A stretch of DNA of 64,000 bases. Source: Enterobacter_D sp963521185. GTDB lineage: Bacteria > Pseudomonadota > Gammaproteobacteria > Enterobacterales > Enterobacteriaceae. Each line of letters starts with the position of its first letter. Position 1 is the stretch's first letter. Positions 42,594 through 49,084 of this stretch are shown here, one piece after another. A program made the translations under genes and the position numbers. The DNA is taken from the NCBI GenBank assembly GCA_963521185.1, contig CAUQTV010000003.1, forward strand, positions 372,001 through 436,000, given 5' to 3'. Below the pieces are notes generated by a model. That model saw only the letters and a list, made by a program, of their open reading frames with translations. It searched no databases and had not been told where the DNA came from.

Positions 42594-42688
42594 CGCGCAG
42601 CGAAGCAGAACGATATGAAAGGGAGTGCGTGACCCTCGAGCTGACGCTCGGCGTTCAAGATAATTTAGTGGAGAGAGTTGATGCGTGA
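42590..42688 (+). CDS. Very small prophage protein between ninG and Q
   Basis: A 32-codon frame begins with GTG overlapping the ninG stop (GTGA), preceded by GGAGG, and ends by overlapping the Q ATG by 8 bases. The product reads VTRSEAERYERECVTLELTL and ends NLVERVDA. The overlap at both ends argues that it is translated, if only to couple ninG and Q. Confidence 0.5.
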   Translation: MTRSEAERYERECVTLELTLGVQDNLVERVDA

Positions 42689-43028
42689 TATGTATGAAGT
42701 AATGGACTTGTGGGGCGCTTGGGCAGCATCTGATCATAGTGGAGTCGACTGGCAGCCAATTGCCGCCGGATTTAAGGGGCTGCTACCGCACGGAAAGAAG
42801 TCTCGACTTCAATGTGATGACGATGAAGGCATTATGATCGATGGGTGCGTAGCGCGACTAAGGAGATATAAACCTGCAGAGTACGAGTTGATCATCGCTC
42901 ACTTTGTTTTGGGGATTTCATTGCGAGCTATTGCAAAAAAGAGAAAATGTTCAGATGGAACTATCAGGAAAGAGTTGCAAACCGCTTTAGGTTTTATAGA
43001 AGGAATTGTTTGCACTCTTTCTCAATGA
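42681..43028 (+). CDS. Late-gene antiterminator Q
   Basis: This 115-aa Q protein has the family pattern WGAWAASDHSGVDWQPIAAG and FKGLLPHGKKSRLQCDDDEG, then IIAHFVLGISLRAIAKKRKC, a C-terminal helix-turn-helix-like region (SDGTIRKELQTALGFIEG). GGAGAG precedes the ATG. Q modifies RNA polymerase at the late promoter so it reads through terminators such as the two at 45018-45084 upstream of the lysis genes. Confidence 0.9.
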   Translation: MRDMYEVMDLWGAWAASDHSGVDWQPIAAGFKGLLPHGKKSRLQCDDDEGIMIDGCVARLRRYKPAEYELIIAHFVLGISLRAIAKKRKCSDGTIRKELQTALGFIEGIVCTLSQ

Positions 43029-43043
43029 TTTTGTTTTCAAACT

Positions 43044-43928
43044 TTAGATAGGGCGTTTAGAGCCTGCTTTAAATTTTCTTCCGCTGATGCCTGATATCCA
43101 TATATCCTCCTCGATAAAATCGAGGAGGTCTTTTATTTCTTTTTTTGAGGCTGGCATTGTTATTTTTTCAACCCCGCCAATGATTGTTGTTTGTAAGGGG
43201 AAATTAACTTTCTGGGCTTCTGACTTAAAAATAGATAAATTTTGGGGTATTAACATGCCGGTTTGGTTTATTAATGTAACTTTACTTCTGATCACAGTGT
43301 CTGCAATTATTTTCAAATCGAAATTTTGAGTTGTTGAAAATATTGGCAATTGAGTAAATGTGTCAAGTTCTTGATCAGTGGCTGCTGTAAAGTAAGAGGA
43401 CATATCAAAAATGCTTCTTAACTTAAAAAAACTCTTGAAGTAAATTTTGTTGGAGTCAATAATGGCTACTAGTTTGTCATCAATATTGAAACCAACATTC
43501 ATTGTCTTACTAAAAGTTGTGTTTTTCCCAATCAAAGTTCCAATGAACGACTTTGAAGTATCAAGAACTTGTTTTTTATTAAAGGTTTGTATTGCGATAA
43601 TATTTGGGTTTGCAGGAGTGTTGACGCCTACAAATAGGGCTTTTATATTTCCGATGCTTATTACATTAGGATCCCAAGTTGGAATGGCAGTAGGTCTTTT
43701 TACGGCATCAATTAGGGGTGCTGAAGCACCAAAATTTAATGTTTCAAAACACTCATCATATTTTGGGGTGTAACCAGCATAAAATGGAATTTTATTATTG
43801 TGATGCGCTTCAAAGTGTTGTCTTTGCTGTTGGAAAATTGCACTTACCGCTGTGTTAGCAGTTTTATCTAATTCTATCCTGACAATTCTGTTTGCAATGC
43901 TGTTATCCATGACTGCAAAAAGCGGCAT
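43044..43928 (-). CDS. kwaB: KwaB-like protein (DUF4868), Kiwa anti-phage system
   Basis: This 294-aa soluble protein is encoded against the flow of late transcription. The central segment FNIDDKLVAIIDSNKIYFKS and KLRSIFDMSSYF matches the DUF4868 style of a strand pair presenting an entity read as displayed residue text followed by a phenylalanine-rich helix. In Kiwa, KwaB partners the membrane protein KwaA and acts on phage DNA after infection is sensed at the membrane. It follows kwaA by 4 bases with AGAGGA as ribosome site. AT-rich codons (AAA, ATT, TTT) contrast with the neighbours, suggesting separate acquisition. Assignment is from pattern and gene pairing, not a search. Confidence 0.72.
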   Translation of the reverse strand: MPLFAVMDNSIANRIVRIELDKTANTAVSAIFQQQRQHFEAHHNNKIPFYAGYTPKYDECFETLNFGASAPLIDAVKRPTAIPTWDPNVISIGNIKALFVGVNTPANPNIIAIQTFNKKQVLDTSKSFIGTLIGKNTTFSKTMNVGFNIDDKLVAIIDSNKIYFKSFFKLRSIFDMSSYFTAATDQELDTFTQLPIFSTTQNFDLKIIADTVIRSKVTLINQTGMLIPQNLSIFKSEAQKVNFPLQTTIIGGVEKITMPASKKEIKDLLDFIEEDIWISGISGRKFKAGSKRPI

Positions 43929-43932
43929 AATT

Positions 43933-44451
43933 TTATTCCTCTACATGTAAAAATGTGTAATCTGTCAATTGTACGACATTAAAGGTAATTCCCTGTATAT
44001 CTGTAATAACCGATTTTGAAATTAAAACAAACCCAACACCTGTATCATCTTCTGCTTCATAAAACTTGTACCCATGCAAAGATAATACTGGGTTGAAATT
44101 GTAGTTTTCTGAAAAGCATATATAAAACAATAGTGAGCCATAGAAAAACAATGCATAAGATTTGTTTTCTGCAATTGAATCCGTTCCTAACAATGGAAAC
44201 AGATAGCTTAAGAAGTAATTAGTTACTTCTTTATTTGCAGGGGATACCGAACTAATATTTTTTGCAAGAGGTTCTAACTCCCGCTCTGCATATTTTACGA
44301 GACCAACAGCGAGCATCCAACTTAGTATTCCCACCCATAAGCTATAGTGCATTAACCAAGAGGTGTTTTTTGCATAACCTATAAAAAAAAGAGTCGCGCA
44401 TACCGGAGCAATAGAGCTTGCTGTGAGTAAAAGCCTTGCTAGTTTGTTCAA
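43933..44451 (-). CDS. kwaA: KwaA-like four-helix membrane protein, Kiwa anti-phage system
   Basis: This 172-aa protein has hydrophobic segments at about residues 6-27, 34-54, 76-90 and 98-113, matching the four-helix membrane protein KwaA. The C-terminal third is a soluble beta-like domain. The start codon is TTG with AAGGTG 7 bases upstream. A near-consensus LexA box lies 15 bases upstream of the start. It is followed directly by the KwaB-like gene on the same strand, the order known for Kiwa. Confidence 0.65.
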   Translation of the reverse strand: MNKLARLLLTASSIAPVCATLFFIGYAKNTSWLMHYSLWVGILSWMLAVGLVKYAERELEPLAKNISSVSPANKEVTNYFLSYLFPLLGTDSIAENKSYALFFYGSLLFYICFSENYNFNPVLSLHGYKFYEAEDDTGVGFVLISKSVITDIQGITFNVVQLTDYTFLHVEE

Positions 44452-44465
44452 ATTAGTTCACCTTA

Positions 44466-44485
44466 TACTGTTTATACATACAGTA
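44466..44485 (-). promoter_or_regulatory. LexA (SOS) box upstream of the Kiwa-like pair
   Basis: TACTGTTTATACATACAGTA fits the LexA consensus (TACTGT, AT-rich centre, ACAGTA) with CTGT-N8-ACAG intact. It ends 15 bases before the kwaA-like TTG on the minus strand, where it would overlap a promoter. No gene begins close by on the plus strand. Confidence 0.8.
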
Positions 44486-44885
44486 TCTTAGATCTAATCT
44501 GATCTGACATCCATGTTTATTCAGACTGATTCGCAAATCCTATCATCTTAGAGTGTCAAAAACACTAACGCGTACGCAAAATTTTGGATAACCTGTTAAG
44601 AGTGGTTTCTTCGGCACGGACTTAAAACGGTTTTTAAACCTCGCATCTGCGTTTTTTCTTTTCCGCGCCACGTTCTGCGCTTCAACCACAGAACCTTCAA
44701 GACGTGAGCCAGAGTGAGGGTTAGTGTGACCGTCTCTGTGAGCTGACCATCCCGATCGCTGTCGATCAGATTAACAGGCATTCTTTATTAGCGGCCGCTC
44801 ACATTTTTTCACCAAGACACAGATAAATTCACCGCTGAAACCTAAGCTCAAATGGCATTCTTAAAAGAAGCTCTGAGTAAAGTAA

Positions 44886-44992
44886 GGTAGCGAATCCCCC
44901 TAAGCGGCGGGGTTAACTGGTGATGTTGGAGTGGTCTGCTCACGAGCCTCTGCAGCCAGTCGGCGGCTCACCGGGAGGCACCCGGCGCTACC
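44886..44992 (+). ncRNA. Cloverleaf-shaped structured RNA candidate (C4-like?)
   Basis: A closing stem GGTAGCG (44886-44892) / CGCTACC (44986-44992) encloses three further helices: CCCC/GGGG (44897-44912), ACTGG/CCAGT (44916-44960, with CTGC/GCAG inside) and CCGGG/CCCGG (44971-44985). It stands 25 bases upstream of the first late terminator. Position and shape recall the phage C4 antisense RNA family, but I cannot confirm the match. Confidence 0.5.
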
Positions 44993-45017
44993 GAATAAAA
45001 GGTATTGGACATGTTAA

Positions 45018-45048
45018 GGCCAGTTCGTCCGAGCTGGCCTCTTTTTTT
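45018..45048 (+). terminator. Late leader terminator 1 (tR'-like)
   Basis: GGCCAG/CTGGCC stem with a 10-base loop, then CT and seven T. It is placed between Q and the lysis genes where Q-dependent readthrough is expected. Confidence 0.85.
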
Positions 45049-45061
45049 ACCCTTCTATCAG

Positions 45062-45084
45062 GCCACCCAAGCGGTGGCTTTTTT
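45062..45084 (+). terminator. Late leader terminator 2
   Basis: GCCACC-CAAGC-GGTGGC is followed by six T. It is the second of two tandem terminators immediately before the holin gene. Confidence 0.85.
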
Positions 45085-45126
45085 GTTTTCCTCACACAGC
45101 ACCCCGACCAAATCGGAGGTGAGAGC

Positions 45127-45342
45127 ATGTTACGAATGGAAAAATTAACCACTGGTATTGCCTATGGGGCCTCGGTGGGTAACGCCGGGTTCTGGGGGCT
45201 GCAATTGCTGGATAAAGTTACGCCCTCACAATGGGCTGCTATTGGTGTTCTGGGCAGTCTGGTGTTTGGCCTGCTGACGTATCTGACGAACCTGTATTTC
45301 AAAATCAAAGAGGACCGGCGCAAAGCCGCCAGGGGGGAATAG
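45127..45342 (+). CDS. Pinholin of the phage 21 type, with dual start
   Basis: The protein is 71 aa, the same length as the S protein of phage 21. It begins MLRMEKLTTGIAYGASVGN, so starts at Met1 (71 aa, antiholin) and Met4 (68 aa, holin) mirror the phage 21 dual start, with Arg3 adding a positive charge to the long form. Two transmembrane segments (GIAYGASVGNAGFWGLQLL and WAAIGVLGSLVFGLLTYLT) are followed by a basic tail. GGAGGTGA precedes the first ATG. Pinholins depolarise the membrane and release the SAR endolysin. Confidence 0.92.
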   Translation: MLRMEKLTTGIAYGASVGNAGFWGLQLLDKVTPSQWAAIGVLGSLVFGLLTYLTNLYFKIKEDRRKAARGE

Positions 45343-45878
45343 TGGCAGACAGAGCAAAGCTTAGTGCTGCGGTATTAGGCCTCATTCTTGCCGGTGCTTC
45401 AGCTTCGACGATTCTCGATCAGTTCCTGAATGAAAAAGAGGGCAATAGCCTGACGGCGTACCGCGACGGCTCCGGCATCTGGACTATTTGCCGGGGAGCA
45501 ACGCTGGTGGATGGCAATCCTGTTCGCCAGGGCATGAAGCTGACGCAGGCCAAATGTGATCAGGTGAATGCCGTTGAGCGTAACAAGGCGCTTTCGTGGG
45601 TTGCCAAAAACATTCACGTGCCGCTGACCGAGCCACAGAAGGCCGGGATCGCCTCGTTCTGCCCTTATAACATTGGGCCGGGTAAATGCTTCCCCTCGAC
45701 GTTCTACCAGCGCTTGAACGCCGGTGACCGTAAAGGTGCATGCGAAGCAATCCGCTGGTGGATTAGAGACGGTGGTAAGGATTGCCGGCTGACGAAGGGG
45801 CAGAAGAACGGCTGTTACGGGCAGGTCGAACGGCGAGATCAGGAGAGCGCGCTGACGTGCTGGGGGATAGCGCAGTGA
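45342..45878 (+). CDS. SAR endolysin, lysozyme-type (phage 21 R-like)
   Basis: This 178-aa muramidase (GH24) has an N-terminal signal-anchor-release segment (LSAAVLGLILAGASASTIL) that holds it inactive in the membrane until the pinholin acts. The catalytic triad is Glu33-x8-Asp42-x5-Thr48. Many cysteines downstream could support the disulfide control known in SAR endolysins. The GTG start at 45342 shares a base with the holin TAG; the frame is open further 5' but only as overlap with holin. Confidence 0.92.
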   Translation: MADRAKLSAAVLGLILAGASASTILDQFLNEKEGNSLTAYRDGSGIWTICRGATLVDGNPVRQGMKLTQAKCDQVNAVERNKALSWVAKNIHVPLTEPQKAGIASFCPYNIGPGKCFPSTFYQRLNAGDRKGACEAIRWWIRDGGKDCRLTKGQKNGCYGQVERRDQESALTCWGIAQ

Positions 45879-46225
45879 AAATTCGTTACGTGATAGCCCT
45901 GTGCGCAGCATTATGCGTGCTGACAGGAATGTTTTGCTGGCGATCCGGGTGGAACGCGCACGCTGACCACATCAACGCACTGGCTGCCAAAAAGAAAGAT
46001 AAAGCCGAGAAAGCTATCCAGCCCGTTGAGCAGAAAGCTGCGCAGGCCAGCGCTGAAGGCAAGATTATCTACCGAACCATAACCCGCGACGTGGTGAGAT
46101 ATGTCCAGGATCCGAATCGCACTGTGTGCCAGTTTGACACTGATGCTGTGCAGTTGCGCCAGCGTGCAATCGACGCTGCCAACTCCATCAGCGGATTTGA
46201 TGCAGCCCCCGTGCAAGGCAAGTGA
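45875..46225 (+). CDS. Rz: Rz-like inner-membrane spanin subunit
   Basis: This 116-aa protein has an N-terminal membrane anchor (IRYVIALCAALCVLTGMFCW) and a charged coiled periplasmic region (AAKKKDKAEKAIQPVEQKAA). The GTG start at 45875 overlaps the endolysin stop (GTGA). It forms the i-spanin that, with Rz1, disrupts the outer membrane in the last lysis step. The Rz1 gene starts inside it in another frame. Confidence 0.88.
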   Translation: MKIRYVIALCAALCVLTGMFCWRSGWNAHADHINALAAKKKDKAEKAIQPVEQKAAQASAEGKIIYRTITRDVVRYVQDPNRTVCQFDTDAVQLRQRAIDAANSISGFDAAPVQGK

Positions 46226-46340
46226 TGCAGGTGCAGACAGTGACGCCGATCTGCAGTCCGACATTGAAACGGCTGAGTGCACGCGCCAGCTGCGAATGGA
46301 TAAGTACCGCTGGCAGGCCTGGTATAACGCGGTTAAGTAA
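46101..46340 (+). CDS. Rz1: Rz1-like outer-membrane lipoprotein spanin subunit
   Basis: This 79-aa lipoprotein has signal peptide MSRIRIALCASLTLMLCSC with lipobox LCSC and modification at Cys19, followed by a Pro-containing stretch. It overlaps the end of Rz by 125 bases in a different frame and extends beyond it, the usual embedded/overlapped o-spanin plan. The C-terminal part (RQLRMDKYRWQAWYNAVK) is longer than lambda Rz1. Confidence 0.88.
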   Translation: MSRIRIALCASLTLMLCSCASVQSTLPTPSADLMQPPCKASDAGADSDADLQSDIETAECTRQLRMDKYRWQAWYNAVK

Positions 46341-46430
46341 TGCGGTATCGCTCAAAGTTTAACAACAGGGCAATATCCATTGCTTGTTTAGTGACCTATC
46401 CTTACCGCGGCTATTTACAGCGGAGGGGGT

Positions 46431-46667
46431 ATGAAACAGTCTTTGGATTTGAACAAAGTAGCGGTATGGCAGTTTACGTTCCTGTTCTCCACAGCAACTG
46501 ACCCGGACGGTCAAGGCATACACTTTGTGCGAGCGCTGGAGAAGGAATCGACTCGTCAGCTATACGATCGGATCTTCGATGAGGTTGATGCCGAGTTGCG
46601 GTCCGAATATGGCAATTACCAGTTCAAGGGCTGCGATATCCGGCCTTCGATTATGAAAGAAGACTGA
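46431..46667 (+). CDS. Hypothetical prophage protein
   Basis: This 78-aa protein (LNKVAVWQFTFLFSTATDPD, then LYDRIFDEVDAELRSEYGNY) has GGAGGGGGT as a strong ribosome site and is followed immediately by a terminator. It sits between the lysis and packaging genes. Not recognised. Confidence 0.65.
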   Translation: MKQSLDLNKVAVWQFTFLFSTATDPDGQGIHFVRALEKESTRQLYDRIFDEVDAELRSEYGNYQFKGCDIRPSIMKED

Positions 46668-46687
46668 CCGCCTACGGGCGGTTTTTT
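46668..46687 (+). terminator. Rho-independent terminator
   Basis: CCGCC-TACG-GGCGG then six T, immediately after the preceding stop. Late transcription into the packaging genes would need Q antitermination here too. Confidence 0.88.
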
Positions 46688-46881
46688 ATTGCCGGGAGAT
46701 AAAACATGAAGCACTAAGCGGATAGACCGCAGCCATAAGGCAAAGCAGGAGTAATGATGCTGCCCCGGGCCGCCATCGAGCGAGCCTGTGTGGTGAAGGG
46801 TGAGGGTTCATAGATTAAAATAACCGCCGGTAAAGCAGCGCGCACGCCAGACGGGCAACGTTTATAAGCGGCTAAAAGTTT

Positions 46882-47523
46882 TCATAGTGCTGAGCCTTTG
46901 AAGGTAATTGATGAACCTTGGTATCCGGCAGCCACGGCGTAATTGTTGCTTCTTGTTATGGACAATTCGTTAATCATGTAATGTAGGCATCTTATAAGCA
47001 AGCCGTAGGTAATAGCGGCGTATCGAAGTTCATGAGGGCATGATTCCGCTGATAGTTGATGCGTATGCTGGCCTTCCCCGTCATCAATGTAAACCATGTA
47101 ATCTTCATCACCTAAAGCCTTATGGTCATATGAAGGCAGCTTGTCTACGCTCCCAATAATTTCAATAAACTCATGGTGAGTAGCCCCTTCATAGTCGTGT
47201 TGATGCGCAAAGTTGTTTCTGATGTTGTTGAGCTTTTCAATGATGCGGTATGCGGCTAATGGTAACCCCATGCGTTGGGCCAGCTTTGCCTTTCCCATAA
47301 AATTCATGGAAAAACGTACTTTGCTTTTGTCTTTCGAATCATTGATGAATAGATCTTTTATTCCAACGAAAGAGCATATCCAGGCTTCCAGAAAACGCTC
47401 TATTGCTAAGTGAGTTGTCATGCAGCTAGCTAAATTATTCTTACCAAGCATTATCTTTTCGAATGTTTTAGCTTCGAATGTGAACCCTGAAACTTCCATA
47501 AAAATATCAAAATTCATTGACAT
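46882..47523 (-). CDS. HEPN-like moron gene, counter-oriented
   Basis: This 213-aa protein lies on the strand opposite to all surrounding late genes, a sign of a self-expressed moron. LNNIRNNFAHQHD carries an R-x4-H motif (Arg102, His107) of HEPN RNases/nucleotide-binding proteins, within a helical context (HLAIERFLEAWICSFVGIKD). The ATG at 47523 has a near-perfect Shine-Dalgarno, AGGAGGTG, 3 bases upstream. No antitoxin-like partner (MNT or other) is adjacent. Role in defence or exclusion is plausible but inferred. Confidence 0.65.
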   Translation of the reverse strand: MSMNFDIFMEVSGFTFEAKTFEKIMLGKNNLASCMTTHLAIERFLEAWICSFVGIKDLFINDSKDKSKVRFSMNFMGKAKLAQRMGLPLAAYRIIEKLNNIRNNFAHQHDYEGATHHEFIEIIGSVDKLPSYDHKALGDEDYMVYIDDGEGQHTHQLSAESCPHELRYAAITYGLLIRCLHYMINELSITRSNNYAVAAGYQGSSITFKGSAL

Positions 47524-47576
47524 GACACCTCCTGAATTAGCTAAAAAGTAACGATTGCATGATTATAGAGGCGACG

Positions 47577-47792
47577 ATGTCCGACATCTACCAAATCACG
47601 ATCACCACCACATCCAAACAAATCTTCACCGGCCTGATGAAACGAAGCCAGCCTGAAATCGTTAACGGGTTCGTGGCGCTAGCGACTGACACAGGCGAAT
47701 GGCGTTACTTCCGACCGGATAGCGTGGAGCAGTTCCACTTTGTACCGGTGGTTGAGGAAGAATCAAATGGCGACGTGCAGACTGTCAGTTGA
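47577..47792 (+). CDS. Hypothetical prophage protein
   Basis: This 71-aa protein (IYQITITTTSKQIFTGLMKR, then GEWRYFRPDSVEQFHFVPVV) is beta-rich, with a start at 47577 following GAGG. It is divergent from the HEPN-like gene. It overlaps the next gene by 26 bases. Function unknown. Confidence 0.6.
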   Translation: MSDIYQITITTTSKQIFTGLMKRSQPEIVNGFVALATDTGEWRYFRPDSVEQFHFVPVVEEESNGDVQTVS

Positions 47793-47946
47793 AATCAAAA
47801 GCAGGTGGTGGCTTCCTATCTACATTAGGACGCTGACATTGTTCTGCATGATGATGCGGTGCGAACCAGATTACCAAAAGGTTGCTGAATTCATCGTTAA
47901 ACATGGCATTAGCCAGAGGGTGACGTCAGAGCCAGTAAAGAGATAA
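47767..47946 (+). CDS. Small hypothetical phage protein
   Basis: This 59-aa protein begins MATCRLSVEIKSRWWLPIYI and has YQKVAEFIVKHGISQRV; similar short proteins with a membrane-like middle often precede terminase genes in lambdoid phages. GAGGA precedes the ATG at 47767. Function unknown. Confidence 0.6.
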   Translation: MATCRLSVEIKSRWWLPIYIRTLTLFCMMMRCEPDYQKVAEFIVKHGISQRVTSEPVKR

Positions 47947-47957
47947 CGGAGTAACCC

Positions 47958-48596
47958 ATGGCGAATGATGACGAGCGCAGGCCATACCCGCCAGTTAACT
48001 TCATCGACTCCGACAACTGGCAGCCATACACCCGGCTGATCCCCGCCAATGAAGTGAATGAGTGGATAAGCCGGCAAATCCTCAGCGATACCGGAAGCAT
48101 CCATAACCCTGACCACGAACACCTGCTTGAGGCTGATCTCTGCTTCATGTGGGCGTCTGGTTCATTCGCGAAGAAAGGGCGGTTTGTCCTCGGTCAGGCT
48201 GAGCAGGTAATGCTCCGCGCCGGTGGATGGCAGAAAGCCCGAATGGAACAGCAGATGTATGAATGGTTCGGGCGCATCCCGAAGTTCATCATCACGCTGG
48301 CAGCAGATTACTGCTCACAATGCAGTGACCTCGAGTTCTGCGCACTGGTAGAGCATGAGCTTTACCACATCGCCCAGGCCACCGATGATTTCGGCGCACC
48401 TAAGTTCAACAAGGAGACCGGGCAGCCAGTGCTTACAATGCGCGGCCACGACGTCGAAGAATTCACTGGTGTCGTACGTCGATACGGTGCCAGCAAAGAA
48501 GTACAGGAGCTCGTTGATGCGGCCAATGCGCCAGCAGAAGTGTCTCACATCGATATAGCCAGGTCATGCGGTACATGCATGTTAAAGCTGGCCTAA
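47958..48596 (+). CDS. Phage putative metallopeptidase
   Basis: This 212-aa protein has zinc-peptidase motif H133-E-L-Y-H137 in LVEHELYHIAQATDDFGAP, followed by GHDVEEFTGVVRRYG with a possible third ligand, and two CxxC pairs (CSQC, CGTC). The family is common upstream of the terminase genes in siphoviruses, of unknown substrate. ATG preceded by GGAG. The active-site motif is intact. Confidence 0.82.
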   Translation: MANDDERRPYPPVNFIDSDNWQPYTRLIPANEVNEWISRQILSDTGSIHNPDHEHLLEADLCFMWASGSFAKKGRFVLGQAEQVMLRAGGWQKARMEQQMYEWFGRIPKFIITLAADYCSQCSDLEFCALVEHELYHIAQATDDFGAPKFNKETGQPVLTMRGHDVEEFTGVVRRYGASKEVQELVDAANAPAEVSHIDIARSCGTCMLKLA

Positions 48597-48628
48597 CAAT
48601 ATGACTGATTATGACAGGCAGGTAATTT

Positions 48629-49084
48629 ATGGCGACACTGAAAGGTGAGGTCAAAGCCTTCATCGTTCAGTCTCTTGCCTGCTTCGATACTCCATCCCAG
48701 GTGGTTGAGTCGGTCAAAAAAGAATTTGGCCTGAGCATCACACGTCAGCAGGTCGAATCCCACGACCCGACGAAAGCAAACGGCAGGGGGCTGGCCCAGA
48801 AATGGGTTGAGCTTTTCAACGATACCCGTAAGCGCTTCCAGACCGAATTGAGCGATATCCCGATCGCCAACAAAGCCTATCGTCTCCGCGCGCTTGACCG
48901 GATGATGACGAAAGCTGAGGGCATGCGAAACATGGCGCTGGCTGCATCGCTGATGGAGCAGGCCGCCAAAGAGGTTGGCGACGCATACAGCAACAAACAA
49001 AAGGTCGAGCACACCAGCCCGGACGGAACCATGACGCCGCAGCCGACCGTCATTCAGCTACTCCCCGTTGAGCCGAAAGCATGA
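48629..49084 (+). CDS. Terminase small subunit (DUF2280-like)
   Basis: This 151-aa protein has DTPSQVVESVKKEFGLSITR, an N-terminal DNA-binding helical region, followed by a helical oligomerisation region (IANKAYRLRALDRMMTKAEG) and an acidic/Pro tail. It directly precedes the large subunit with an ATGA overlap. It selects and presents phage DNA at the packaging site. Confidence 0.86.
   Translation: MATLKGEVKAFIVQSLACFDTPSQVVESVKKEFGLSITRQQVESHDPTKANGRGLAQKWVELFNDTRKRFQTELSDIPIANKAYRLRALDRMMTKAEGMRNMALAASLMEQAAKEVGDAYSNKQKVEHTSPDGTMTPQPTVIQLLPVEPKA

Larger units (their letters stand above)
44486..45126 (+). other. Non-coding region between the Kiwa-like pair and the lysis genes
   Basis: This 641-base stretch has no supportable protein gene; a 61-codon minus-strand frame at 44596-44781 lacks a ribosome site and family resemblance. 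It holds the structured RNA candidate at 44886-44992 and two rightward terminators (45018-45048, 45062-45084). The late promoter and Q-utilisation site must lie here or just upstream, but I could not place them with confidence. Confidence 0.6.

Noticed and set aside
42590..43028. Diversity-generating retroelement or retron in the prophage accessory region
   Set aside because: No reverse transcriptase motif (xxDD) in any frame of the prophage seen here.
44596..44781. 61-codon minus-strand frame in the gap before the lysis genes
   Set aside because: No ribosome site, no family resemblance, and Arg/Leu/Thr-rich composition typical of a chance frame.
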